Part shown: piece after piece, positions 1 through 7,573 of the stretch
Layout of the letters: every line of letters begins with the position of its first letter
Position numbering within the stretch: position 1 is the stretch's first letter
Origin: an uncultured Rhodospirillales bacterium
GTDB taxonomy: Bacteria > Pseudomonadota > Alphaproteobacteria > CALMVH01
NCBI GenBank assembly: GCA_937873165.1
Contig: CALMVH010000194.1
Coordinates: 1 to 10,740 of the forward strand
Length of the DNA stretch: 10,740 bases
Direction: 5' to 3'
Notes under the pieces: generated by a model
Databases searched by the model: none
What the model was told of the DNA's origin: nothing
Seen by the model: the letters and a program-made list of their open reading frames with translations, nothing else
Program-made: the position numbers and the translations under genes

Positions 1-1
1 C

Positions 2-808
2 GAATACAGCGCGCAGGTCGTAACGGAGGACGAGGTCAAGACGCTTGTGGCCGAAGGAGCGGAGACCGGTGTGTTCCACCCGGCGGAGCGCGAGATGGTG
101 ACCCGCGTGCTGCGCTTCGCCGACCGCACGGCGCGGTCGATCATGACCCCGCGCGGCGACGTGGTATGGTTTGCGACCAGCGATACGCCCGGGATCATAG
201 ATGGCAAGATCGGATCAGCCGGCCATTCCCGCTACCCGCTGGGCAATGCCGGCCCCGATGGCTTCGAGCACATTCGCGGCGTCGTCCACCTGCAGGACTT
301 GCTGGCGCAAAGCCGGGAAGGCCGGGCCTATGACCTGGAAGCAATCTCGCGCCCGGTCCCGGTGGTGCACGACGGCATGCCCGTTCTCGAACTGCTGGAA
401 ACCTTGCGCGAACAAGCGACGCGCCTGGCGCTGGTCGTCGACGAATACGGCGTGATCGAGGGCATCGTGACCATGACCGACATCTTGGAAGCGGTGGTCG
501 GCGCGCTGCCCGACACGCATGGCGGCGATGGCGACGCTCCGGTGGAGGAGGTCAGCGAGGGGTCGTGGGTCATGGAAGGCAGCCTGCCGGTCGAAGACGT
601 AAAAATGCACCTGCACCTGCATGAGCTGCCCGGCGAGGAGGACGTGACCACGCTCGGCGGGTTCCTGATGACACGGCTCGGGCGTGTCCCGAAAGCGACC
701 GATTTTATCGAATACGGGGGCTATCGCTTTGAAGTCCTGGAAATGGACGGTCGCCGGGTAGACAAGGTGGCGGTGTCGACGGACGAGGATCCGGAAATCC
801 AGCCGTAA
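2..808 (+). CDS. CorC/HlyC-type CBS-pair protein, 3' part (5' truncated by window edge)
   Basis: The reading frame is open from base 2 to the TAA at 806-808, giving 268 residues, so the gene starts outside the window; the GTG at 47 is internal, because the residues before it (VTEDEVKTLVAEG) continue the family pattern. Visible parts, counted from base 2: the linker before the first CBS motif, SIMTPR at residues 46-51, a second CBS motif VVDEYGVIEGIV from about residue 145, and a C-terminal CorC_HlyC domain (about 190-262) with the typical GGFLMTRLGRVP and YRFEVLEMDGRRV stretches. Family members normally carry an N-terminal DUF21/CNNM membrane domain, which would lie upstream here. They are membrane proteins tied to Mg2+/Co2+ homeostasis or efflux; many are annotated 'hemolysin', an old label with weak support. 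It ends two bases before the convergent ABC exporter gene. The family is confident, the transported ion is not. Confidence 0.9.
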   Translation, partial: EYSAQVVTEDEVKTLVAEGAETGVFHPAEREMVTRVLRFADRTARSIMTPRGDVVWFATSDTPGIIDGKIGSAGHSRYPLGNAGPDGFEHIRGVVHLQDLLAQSREGRAYDLEAISRPVPVVHDGMPVLELLETLREQATRLALVVDEYGVIEGIVTMTDILEAVVGALPDTHGGDGDAPVEEVSEGSWVMEGSLPVEDVKMHLHLHELPGEEDVTTLGGFLMTRLGRVPKATDFIEYGGYRFEVLEMDGRRVDKVAVSTDEDPEIQP

Positions 809-810
809 CT

Positions 811-2598
811 CTACTCCGCATCCTCGTTGATAAACCCGCCGGATTGCAGGTTGAAGAACCCGGCGTAGATCCCGTTACGCCCCAGCAGTTCATCATGGGT
901 GCCTTCTTCGACGATGCGTCCTTTTTCGAATACCAGGATGCGGTCGGCATCCATGATCGTGGACAGCCTGTGGGCGATCATGATCGAAGTCCTCCCGCGC
1001 GTCAGGGCTTTCAAAGCCTGCTGAATAGTGCGCTCGCTTCGAGAGTCCAGTGAACTCGTCGCTTCGTCCAGGATTAGGATCGGCCTGTCCGCCAGGATTG
1101 CGCGGGCCATGGCGACGCGCTGGCGTTCGCCGCCGGAAAGCTTGATGCCGCGCTCGCCCACCAAGGTTTCGTACTGCTCCGGCAGGCTCATGACAAAGTC
1201 GTCGATATGCGCCTGGCGAGCCGCCGACCGCACGTCCTCCAGGCTCGCGGCGGTATCGCCGTAGGCGATGTTATCCCGCAGCGAGCGGTGGAAAAGCATC
1301 GGCTCCTGCGACACAAGCGCGATCGCCTGGCGCAGCGAGCGCTGCGTGCCCGGCGCGATATCCTGGTCGTCGATCAGGATGCGACCGGATTGAACGTCGT
1401 ACAGCCGTTGCAGCAGCCGCACGAAGCTGGTCTTGCCGCTGCCGGAATGACCGACGAGGGCAACGCGCTCGCCCGGTCCGATGTCCAGCGACAAGCCCTC
1501 GAACAGCGCCCGCTGCTTGCCGGGATAGGTGAAGGTGACGCTCTCGAAGCGTATGCCGCCCCGCGTGACCGCCAGCGCCCTGGCGTCTGGGACATCAGCC
1601 ACGTCCTCGGGTTCGCGCATCAGGTTGATCAACCCGTGCAAATCATAGGCCGATGTCAACAGGCGGCGGATCTGGTCTCCCAAACCGCGAATGTAACCCT
1701 GCAGGATCGAATAGGCGAATGTCAGGTACGCAAGATTTTCGACGTCGGCGCGTCCATGCAGAACGTACCAGACACCGCCTCCCACCAGGATCGCCAGCAT
1801 GCCCGCGAGCATGACGCGCTGGACGGTCCACAAGAGATTGCCCAGCAGGTAAGCTTCGGTCGTGCGCTGGCGCAGTATCTCGGTCGTCGCGGCGTAGCGA
1901 GCGGTTTCATGCGCCTCTTGGGCAAAGGACTTGGTTGTCGAAAGCCCGGCGATGCAGTCCAACAGTTGCGCGTTGGTAGTATCCTGCGCGCGGGCCGCAA
2001 TGGCCTGCGGGGGACCTGACACCCGCACCACCATGAAGGCGCTGGCGAACACGAGGGCGACGATGTACAGCGCGAGAAACCCGGCCAGGGCGGGAAACTG
2101 CGATGCGAGGAAGCCCAGGCTTCCGACGGCAATAAAGATCGTCGGGGTGATGTCGAGGAGGATGCGATCCTCGAACGACTCGATTTGGCTGCGGCCGCGC
2201 GTGATCCGCGAGATCAGGCTGCCCGCGAAATTGTTGATCAGGAAGCGCTCCGACAAGCGCTGGATATGCGCAAACGCGTCATCCAGCACCTGCTTGAACA
2301 CGGAAGGCTCGAAGACATTGTACGAGCGGAACGCCACCGAAAAGATGACCATCTGGGCGAAATAGACCAGCAGGAAGGTGTCGAACCGGTGTACAATCTC
2401 CGCATTGCCGTCATGGCTGCGCACCGCCCCCACCAATGCGGCCAGCGTTGTGGGCAGGTACGTTTCCAACAGGCTGGCCGCGATCAGCATTACCATGATC
2501 AGGCTCAGCCGCCTTGGCTGCCGGCGCCAATAGCCCGCCACGAACCGCAGAACGTCGCGAAGTGTCACCGCAACCGCTGGCGACTGTCTAATCGACAT
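811..2598 (-). CDS. ABC exporter, fused transmembrane and ATPase domains
   Basis: A 595-residue half-transporter expected to homodimerise in the inner membrane. The N-terminal part (about residues 1-330) has several hydrophobic segments of the type I exporter permease. The nucleotide-binding domain follows from about 350: Walker A GHSGSGKTS at 383-391, ABC signature LSGGE at 487-491, Walker B ILILDE ending at E512, the D-loop SSLD at 515-518 and the H-loop histidine H543 in IAHRLS. All catalytic residues are present, so it should hydrolyse ATP. The ATG at 2598 is supported by AAGGA seven bases upstream on the minus strand. Family relatives export lipids (MsbA-like), peptides or drugs; nothing here identifies the substrate, and no accessory membrane-fusion or outer-membrane gene is adjacent. 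It is transcribed away from ilvC and converges with the CorC-like gene, stop codons 2 bases apart, so any terminators must overlap coding sequence. Confidence 0.95.
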   Translation of the reverse strand: MSIRQSPAVAVTLRDVLRFVAGYWRRQPRRLSLIMVMLIAASLLETYLPTTLAALVGAVRSHDGNAEIVHRFDTFLLVYFAQMVIFSVAFRSYNVFEPSVFKQVLDDAFAHIQRLSERFLINNFAGSLISRITRGRSQIESFEDRILLDITPTIFIAVGSLGFLASQFPALAGFLALYIVALVFASAFMVVRVSGPPQAIAARAQDTTNAQLLDCIAGLSTTKSFAQEAHETARYAATTEILRQRTTEAYLLGNLLWTVQRVMLAGMLAILVGGGVWYVLHGRADVENLAYLTFAYSILQGYIRGLGDQIRRLLTSAYDLHGLINLMREPEDVADVPDARALAVTRGGIRFESVTFTYPGKQRALFEGLSLDIGPGERVALVGHSGSGKTSFVRLLQRLYDVQSGRILIDDQDIAPGTQRSLRQAIALVSQEPMLFHRSLRDNIAYGDTAASLEDVRSAARQAHIDDFVMSLPEQYETLVGERGIKLSGGERQRVAMARAILADRPILILDEATSSLDSRSERTIQQALKALTRGRTSIMIAHRLSTIMDADRILVFEKGRIVEEGTHDELLGRNGIYAGFFNLQSGGFINEDAE

Positions 2599-2726
2599 CG
2601 ATTGATCCTTGGTAAGAGCCGTTGCATGGACAGGTCGGAAGGGAGGGTAAGAGTTCGCACCAGATGGCGATTGTCAAGCAGGCAGGTCGCCGTTAAGACG
2701 GGTTGGACACAAACCGGGAAGCCATT
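2599..2726. promoter_or_regulatory. Divergent intergenic region between ABC exporter and ilvC
   Basis: These 128 bases must hold the start signals for both the minus-strand exporter and the plus-strand ilvC cluster. The exporter's ribosome site (AAGGA on the minus strand) is at its left end. A direct repeat GGTAAGAG occurs at 2611-2618 and 2646-2653, and CAGGTCG also occurs twice (2631-2637 and about 2683-2689). No convincing -35/-10 pair, T-box or branched-chain-rich leader peptide was found, so the mode of ilvC control is not visible. Confidence 0.45.
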
Positions 2727-3746
2727 ATGCGCGTGTACTATGATCGTGACGCCGACGTTAACCTGATCAAGTCCAAGAAGGTCGTGATCGTAGGCTATGG
2801 AAGTCAGGGCCACGCGCACGCGATGAACCTGCGTGACAGCGGGGTGCCGGACGTACGGATTGCGCTGCGGCCCGGATCGCCGTCGGCGGACAAGGCGCAG
2901 GCCGCCGGGTTCACCGTGATGATTCTCGCCGAAGCGGCGAACTGGGCCGATGTGGTAATGGTGCTGACGCCCGACGAGCTGCAGGGCGCGCTGTACCGCG
3001 ACGATCTGGCTCCCAACATGCGTCAGGGCGCGGCGCTTGCGTTCGCGCACGGCCTCAACATCCATTTCAAGCTGATCGAGCCGCGGGCCGATCTCGACGT
3101 GTTCATGATCGCGCCGAAGGGACCCGGCCATACTGTGCGCGGCGAGTACCAGAAGGGCGGTGGCGTGCCATGCCTGATCGCCATCGCACAGGACAAAAGC
3201 GGCAATGCGCACGACATCGCCCTGTCCTATGCCTCCGCGATCGGCGGCGGACGTTCGGGCGTGATCGAAACCACCTTCAAGGAAGAATGCGAGACCGATC
3301 TGTTCGGCGAACAGGCGGTGCTGTGCGGCGGGCTGGTGGCACTGATCAAGGCCGGATTCGAGACCCTGGTCGAGGCCGGCTATGCGCCCGAGATGGCCTA
3401 TTTCGAATGCCTGCACGAGGTCAAGCTGATCGTTGACCTGATTTATGAGGGCGGCATCGCGAACATGCGGTATTCCATCAGCAATACGGCTGAATACGGC
3501 GATTACACGCGCGGCCGCCGTGTCGTGACGGACGAAACCAAGCGCGAGATGAAGACCATACTGACGGAGATCCAGGACGGAAAGTTCGTGCGCGACTGGA
3601 TGCTGGAGAACGCCGTGTCCCAGACCAGCTTCAAGGCAACGCGCCGGCGCGAGGCCGAGCACCAGATCGAACAGGTCGGCGAGCAGCTTCGCGGCATGAT
3701 GCCGTGGATTTCGTCGAACAAGCTGGTCGACAAGTCCAGGAACTAG
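2727..3746 (+). CDS. ilvC: Ketol-acid reductoisomerase (class I, NADP+)
   Basis: Second common enzyme of isoleucine/valine synthesis: Mg2+-dependent alkyl migration plus NADPH reduction of 2-acetolactate or 2-aceto-2-hydroxybutyrate, in the cytosol. From the ATG at 2727 the protein has 339 residues, the normal class I length. An in-frame TTG at 2703 would add eight residues, but MRVYYDRDAD is the usual family N-terminus and GGGAAG lies just upstream of the ATG. The Rossmann motif GYGSQGHAHA is at about 23-32; the following loop R48-P-G-S51-P-S53 has the Arg/Ser pattern expected for NADPH. Catalytic H108 (AHGLN) and the metal ligands D191, E195 (DLFGEQ), E227 and E231 (ECLHE) are all present. 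Neither ilvB nor ilvN is adjacent; instead ilvC is followed after 9 bases by an exported propeller protein and then uppP, suggesting a shared transcript. The assignment is essentially certain. Confidence 0.98.
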   Translation: MRVYYDRDADVNLIKSKKVVIVGYGSQGHAHAMNLRDSGVPDVRIALRPGSPSADKAQAAGFTVMILAEAANWADVVMVLTPDELQGALYRDDLAPNMRQGAALAFAHGLNIHFKLIEPRADLDVFMIAPKGPGHTVRGEYQKGGGVPCLIAIAQDKSGNAHDIALSYASAIGGGRSGVIETTFKEECETDLFGEQAVLCGGLVALIKAGFETLVEAGYAPEMAYFECLHEVKLIVDLIYEGGIANMRYSISNTAEYGDYTRGRRVVTDETKREMKTILTEIQDGKFVRDWMLENAVSQTSFKATRRREAEHQIEQVGEQLRGMMPWISSNKLVDKSRN

Positions 3747-3758
3747 GACCGGCTGTTG
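3745..3758 (+). promoter_or_regulatory. Ribosome binding site deciding a TTG start
   Basis: AGGA at 3745-3748 overlaps the TAG stop of ilvC and lies seven bases before TTG 3756. The spacing is good, the TTG frame gives a complete signal peptide, and the downstream ATG at 3801 does not. The overlap suggests the propeller gene is translated by ribosomes finishing ilvC. Confidence 0.55.
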
Positions 3759-4742
3759 CCCGCACCCGCGATCCTCCGCGCCGCTGCCGCGCGATGCCTG
3801 ATGGCGCTCCTGCTCGCATGTGGTCCGCCGGCTGCACGGGCGGACGAGGCGGGTTTCGTGCTGTCGTCCATCGTCGACCCCGCTGTTTCCCCTGACGGAT
3901 CGATCCTGTCTTTCGACGCGGCGGCGCGCCGCCTTTACGTCGGCACGGCCGAGGGCGTTGCCGTTCTGAACGACGCCGGTACGCCGGTCGGGTTCCTGAA
4001 GGTACCTATGCCCCGGGCCGTGGTCGTGGCCGATCCGTTACGCATGGGATTTGTGGCAGGCGGCGCGGACAACAGCGTGACCGTGTTCAACCCCGCCGAT
4101 CTGAAAACGGTTCGCAGCATTCCCACCGGTGCCGGCCGTATCGACGCCATGGTGATGGAGCCGCGCACATCGCGCTTGTTCGTGGCAAGCGGGCCGGACC
4201 TCGATGTGATCGACGTGGCATCCGGCGAAGCCGTCGACCGTCTGGAGATATCGGGTTCCGTGCACGCCATGACAATCGACGGGGCAGGGCGCGTGTTTGC
4301 GGCGTTGAAGAACAAGCCCGAAATTGCGGTGATCGATGCCAAAACGGATACGGTGCGCGAGCGGTTTGCCATAGGCGACAACTGCGATCATCCTGGCGCC
4401 CTGGTGATCGACGACATAAATCGCCATCTGTTCGTCGCATGCGGCGGCGCGTCCCTGACGATGCTCGATACTGACTACGGGCACATCGAAGGCAGCATAC
4501 CCGCTGGAGTCGATGTCATGAACATGGTGTTCGATCCCGGGGTCGATCGGGTGTTTGCCTGTACGGCCGATGGCGGGGTAGCGACCATCGGTCCTAGCGA
4601 TCACGGTTATGCGGTGCTGTCGCGTTCACCCGATGTAGCCGGCTCCAGCCTCGCGTTGAACGCGGCTCGTCACGCTCTTTATACCCTTCGCCGAGGCGGA
4701 GACGGCAAGACAACCCTTTCCATCCTTAAACGCGGCGGCTGA
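3756..4742 (+). CDS. Exported YVTN/NHL-type beta-propeller protein
   Basis: A 328-residue protein with an N-terminal export signal and then repeated blade-like units. Recurrent patterns are 'RLFVASGPDLDVIDVASGE', 'RVFAALKNKPEIAVIDAKT' and 'HLFVACGGASLTMLDTD', each a short strand, a turn and a hydrophobic strand about 40 residues apart, consistent with six or seven blades. Start choice: TTG at 3756 has AGGA (3745-3748) seven bases upstream, overlapping the ilvC stop codon. It also supplies the basic n-region (R8, R13) for the signal peptide, with likely cleavage after A29 (AARA|DE). The in-frame ATG at 3801 would leave almost no signal peptide. L19-L-A-C22 could alternatively be a lipoprotein box, so the product may be periplasmic or lipid-anchored. 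Propellers of this type are ligand- or partner-binding scaffolds, sometimes enzyme subunits; no catalytic motif is recognised. It sits 9 bases after ilvC and 5 before uppP. Fold confident, function unknown. Confidence 0.85.
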   Translation: MPAPAILRAAAARCLMALLLACGPPAARADEAGFVLSSIVDPAVSPDGSILSFDAAARRLYVGTAEGVAVLNDAGTPVGFLKVPMPRAVVVADPLRMGFVAGGADNSVTVFNPADLKTVRSIPTGAGRIDAMVMEPRTSRLFVASGPDLDVIDVASGEAVDRLEISGSVHAMTIDGAGRVFAALKNKPEIAVIDAKTDTVRERFAIGDNCDHPGALVIDDINRHLFVACGGASLTMLDTDYGHIEGSIPAGVDVMNMVFDPGVDRVFACTADGGVATIGPSDHGYAVLSRSPDVAGSSLALNAARHALYTLRRGGDGKTTLSILKRGG

Positions 4743-4747
4743 TCGAC

Positions 4748-5581
4748 ATGACGACTTTCCAGGCTCTTTTCATGGCTCTCGTGCAGGGGGTCACCGAGCT
4801 GTTCCCCATCTCCAGCCTGGGTCATGCAGTGCTGCTGCCGGCGCTCTTGAATTGGAACATCAACTTGCATGATGTTTCATTCCTGCCGTTCCTGACCCTG
4901 CTGCATCTCGGCACCGGAACGGCGCTGCTTATCTATTTCTGGCGCGACTGGAAGGACTTGCTGATCAACGGCCTGAAGCCGGCTTCGGCGGTCAAGGACG
5001 AGGCCGCGCACCGCTTGTTCTGGCTGGTGGCGCTGGCGACCGCGCCCGCCGTGGTGATCGGCGCAGGGTTCGAAGGTATTTTTCGGTCACTGTTCGGTGC
5101 GCCCGAGTTCGTGGCGGCGTTCCTGTTCCTGAACGGAGTGCTGCTGATCGTGACGGAACGGATGCGCGGACGCGAGGGGACCAGCAATCTGGACGCAATA
5201 GGCTGGAAACGGGCGCTTTTGATCGGATTTTCCCAGTCCCTGGCTTTGTTTCCCGGCATCTCCCGGTCGGGCATCACCATCATGACAGGGTTGGGCACGG
5301 GGCTTCGCCACGCCGATGCCGCACGGTTCTCGTTCCTGCTCGCCACGCCGATCATCTTCGCGGCCACGGCCTACGAGGTTTACAAGCTGCACAAGGCGGG
5401 GCTTGGCATATCGGGCCTGTATGTCATATCCGCGATCGTCGCAGGCCTGGCGGCCTACGGCGCGGTGGCGTTCCTGATGCGCTACTTTGGCAAGCACGAG
5501 TTCAAGGCGCTGAATCCCTTCGGCTATTATTGCCTGGTGGCGGGCGGGTTTGCATTCGCCCTGTTGTCGTTCCGGGCCTAG
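4748..5581 (+). CDS. uppP: Undecaprenyl-diphosphatase, BacA/UppP family
   Basis: A 277-residue polytopic inner-membrane protein, the family's usual size. UppP dephosphorylates undecaprenyl diphosphate so that the carrier lipid can be reused for peptidoglycan and other envelope polymers; overexpression gives bacitracin resistance in known cases. Signature region 1 is QGVTELFPISSLGH at residues 13-26, with Q13, E17 and H26 matching the (E/Q)xxxE plus His active site. Signature region 2 is PGISRSG at 169-175, including the essential arginine R173. Several further hydrophobic segments span the protein up to the C-terminus. The first signature reads SSLGH where the better-studied enzymes read SSSGH or SSTGH, which suggests a distinct subfamily or paralogue. 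It starts 5 bases after the propeller gene without a clear Shine-Dalgarno sequence, so translational coupling is likely. It is convergent with the hypothetical gene ending at 5596. Confidence 0.93.
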   Translation: MTTFQALFMALVQGVTELFPISSLGHAVLLPALLNWNINLHDVSFLPFLTLLHLGTGTALLIYFWRDWKDLLINGLKPASAVKDEAAHRLFWLVALATAPAVVIGAGFEGIFRSLFGAPEFVAAFLFLNGVLLIVTERMRGREGTSNLDAIGWKRALLIGFSQSLALFPGISRSGITIMTGLGTGLRHADAARFSFLLATPIIFAATAYEVYKLHKAGLGISGLYVISAIVAGLAAYGAVAFLMRYFGKHEFKALNPFGYYCLVAGGFAFALLSFRA

Positions 5582-5595
5582 TTCGGGTGTAGCCG

Positions 5596-6144
5596 CTAGG
5601 CAGCCTGCCGTCGCTTATCCGCAATCAGCAGATCGCGCGACGCCGGGAAGCGGCGCTGCCAGACCTCGCCCATCAGCCTGGCCAGTTCATGCTCCGCGAA
5701 GGCGCCTTCCATGCGGCGGTGGAAAGTGAGGTGAGCCCTGCGCATGCGGGTCGCGTCGTCCTGGGTTCCGGCCTCCGTAATGATCCGGCCGACCTGATCC
5801 AGCGCAAAATCAAACGTCGCAGGGATTTCCGCGCGCAAGCGATCCAGCATCTCGTAGGCAAAGCCACGGGGAATACAGCCAGTGGCCTTTACCGGCGAAG
5901 ACGCAGGGTGAGCGATGCTGTCGCACACATCGATCATGGTCAGGATCAACGCCATCGGCGGCAGGCGGCAATCGGCGCTGCGGATCCGGTTCATGGTTTC
6001 GGTGACGCAACGCGCAAAGGCCCGGCACGAGGCGAGGTCGGTTAGTGGAAACCTGACAGGATGTGACGCCGTCTCGCCCAGGAAACGTCCATGAATAAAC
6101 GAAAGCCAGATACCAGCCTCGTACCGTAACGCCGCGACGCTCAT
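5596..6144 (-). CDS. Hypothetical soluble protein, family not recognised
   Basis: From the ATG at 6144 this encodes 182 residues (MSVAALRYEAGIWLSFI...), ending at TAG 5596-5598. That ATG has a strong GGAGG five bases upstream on the minus strand. The frame stays open upstream to another ATG at 6306, giving 236 residues, but there AAGG touches the start codon, the extension overlaps the end of the membrane-protein gene, and its base composition is AT-rich, so the shorter form is preferred. The protein looks helical, with no signal peptide or clear membrane segment. A central stretch PPMALILTMIDVCDSIAH is hydrophobic with D/H residues, and the C-terminal third is charged (RMRRAHLTFHRRMEGAFAEHE). 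It contains several cysteines (for example DVCDS and TGCIP) but no metal-binding pattern I can name. I do not recognise a domain. The GC-rich body resembles the host genes rather than the island upstream, so it may be a resident gene. Confidence 0.6.
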   Translation of the reverse strand: MSVAALRYEAGIWLSFIHGRFLGETASHPVRFPLTDLASCRAFARCVTETMNRIRSADCRLPPMALILTMIDVCDSIAHPASSPVKATGCIPRGFAYEMLDRLRAEIPATFDFALDQVGRIITEAGTQDDATRMRRAHLTFHRRMEGAFAEHELARLMGEVWQRRFPASRDLLIADKRRQAA

Positions 6145-6156
6145 GGCTGCCTCCGA
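6134..6156 (-). promoter_or_regulatory. Strong Shine-Dalgarno favouring the 6144 start
   Basis: On the minus strand the sequence ATCGGAGGCAGCCATGAG places GGAGG five bases before the ATG at 6144. No other possible start of this frame (6306 or 6285) has a comparable, well-spaced site. Confidence 0.6.
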
Positions 6157-6253
6157 TGTATCCAGGATGTCTAAAACACTGCCTAAATTATCAGTTTCTC
6201 CAGTACATTTCATTAACGCCACCGCCGTTGCATCATGCTCGTACCACTTTGTA
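6145..6253. other. AT-rich intergenic gap after the membrane-protein gene
   Basis: With the 6144 start, 109 bases separate the membrane-protein stop (TAA at 6254-6256, minus strand) from the hypothetical gene. The stretch is AT-richer than the gene body downstream. No terminator hairpin followed by a T-run was found, so readthrough between the two minus-strand genes is possible. Confidence 0.35.
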
Positions 6254-7483
6254 TTATTGGTTCGGGCTTTCCGGGTCCGGGCCATTACTGAGACATAACG
6301 GTTCATCCTTGGATGCGGGGGCTGTTCGCCGCAAAAAGTCTGGTATGTCGGTCAATCTTAGACGTGCTTTTGAGGGAAAATGAAGATACCGACACAATCC
6401 TCTTGCGCCCATGCGGAAGACGTAATCTTCAGGGTAAACCGCCATGTTGAGATCCCTCACCGCAAAATCGGTAACGTCTAGCCTGCCGTCGGACTGAATA
6501 AGGTCGGCAAGATGCTCGGGAAGTTCCGATCTAGGCTCATTTTCCGGCAAGGAGATCACTGCCGATCGGGTATTGCCAGAGTATAGGCGAAATGAAGGAT
6601 ACGCGTGCCACAGGCCAAAAAGAGCAAGCGCGGGTGCCAGGGAAAAAATCGCAATGCTAGAAATTAAGGATAGGTTGGGGGAACGATGTATTGCCGGTTC
6701 TCCAGCACGAAGCCTTATGAACAAAATATACTCTGTTATTAATAAGTATATATTCCAAGGCCAAACCACGTTGTTCCAGTTCCATCCCACAGGACCCAAA
6801 CAACAAAGTACGATGGCCAGCATGAACAAGGCCATGACACAAGCTGTTTTTCTGTAAACCGGAATCAGCAGAAGGATTCCGATTGCAAGCTCAAATAAAG
6901 GTGTGAGAATTCCAAGAAGAATAAATATAAATCCAGCGCCTGGTAAGGCGGAAAATGGCTGATATATCGGAAGGACAAACCAGGGGAAGATTGTGATTAT
7001 GAAACTTGCATTCAACTTGTTGAATCCAGCCCAGAAATAAACACTGCTGACCATTACACGAAGCGCGCTGAGCCCGTGATGGCGCATCTGCCGAGAGAAA
7101 GCAGATATAAAAATCGTGAATATGTACATCATCGTATACGGTTGTAGTCGTAGGAGATCCTGTAACGCCCAGAACGTCCCGATACCAGCTACGGCATAAG
7201 CGGCCGCATGCAGCCGTGGTTTCACGATCAGAACCACAAGCAGCGCTAACATGCTGCCAAAAAGTGGGATGTCTACGCTGTATGGCACGGAAAGCAAGCT
7301 GTGCACGACCGGTGCAGGAGCAAAAAGCCTGTCTACCCTGACATAGACCTTCCATGTCAACGCAAGCGTGATGATATAACTAAATGACGTTAATCGAAGA
7401 ATGAAATCTAAATCCGCCGAGTCGTTTCGGCTTTCAGAGTTGTCTGAGCCAACCTGCCGGAATATAGACTGAAATACACTCAT
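6254..7483 (-). CDS. Polytopic membrane protein, HTTM/DoxX-like
   Basis: From the ATG at 7483 this gives 409 residues; a TTG at 7504 would add seven. GAGAAA before the ATG is a modest ribosome site. There are roughly eight hydrophobic segments up to about residue 293, then a C-terminal soluble region of over 100 residues. Recognisable stretches are SVYFWAGFNKLNASF around 148-162, ELAIGILLLIP around 198-208, and GWNWNNVVWPWNIYL around 233-247. The WxGxxKLN and WPWN elements recall the HTTM (vitamin-K-dependent gamma-carboxylase-like) and DoxX/MauE membrane families, but this is from memory and the enzyme residues of true carboxylases are not evident. The C-terminal domain (SFRLYSGNTRSAVI, then a charged tail) is not recognised. 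Composition is clearly AT-richer than the neighbours, consistent with recent transfer. The intact long frame argues for a functional gene; the role is unknown. Confidence 0.75.
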   Translation of the reverse strand: MSVFQSIFRQVGSDNSESRNDSADLDFILRLTSFSYIITLALTWKVYVRVDRLFAPAPVVHSLLSVPYSVDIPLFGSMLALLVVLIVKPRLHAAAYAVAGIGTFWALQDLLRLQPYTMMYIFTIFISAFSRQMRHHGLSALRVMVSSVYFWAGFNKLNASFIITIFPWFVLPIYQPFSALPGAGFIFILLGILTPLFELAIGILLLIPVYRKTACVMALFMLAIVLCCLGPVGWNWNNVVWPWNIYLLITEYILFIRLRAGEPAIHRSPNLSLISSIAIFSLAPALALFGLWHAYPSFRLYSGNTRSAVISLPENEPRSELPEHLADLIQSDGRLDVTDFAVRDLNMAVYPEDYVFRMGARGLCRYLHFPSKARLRLTDIPDFLRRTAPASKDEPLCLSNGPDPESPNQ

Positions 7484-7573
7484 GGGTTTCTCATTGTATT
7501 CCAACTAGCTTTAGGAAACTGTCGCCGAACAGTGGCGGCAGCGGGGGCAGCACTATGTGACCCAGCAAATCAA

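Noticed and set aside
1207..2019. A 270-codon plus-strand open frame inside the ABC exporter gene
   Set aside because: It is antisense to conserved ATPase and permease sequence, with low-complexity R/Q/A-rich composition and no supporting start signal.
2565..3662. A 365-codon open frame on the minus strand opposite ilvC
   Set aside because: It lies over the fully conserved ilvC gene. Its product is rich in H, R, Q and A, as expected of an antisense frame in GC-rich DNA, and no family is recognised.
5599..5609. Inverted repeat GGCAG-C-CTGCC just after uppP as a terminator
   Set aside because: The loop is too small for the full stem, there is no T-run after it on either strand, and it lies within the 3' end of the hypothetical coding region.
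6891..7355. A second minus-strand frame within the membrane-protein gene, suggesting a frameshift
   Set aside because: The long frame 6254-7483 is continuous, with regular hydrophobic segments throughout; the alternative frame lacks them.
7520..7540. Imperfect hairpin as a terminator or integron attachment site
   Set aside because: The stem is seven pairs with a G-U and is followed by a G-rich run, not T residues; no integron core sites or integrase are present.
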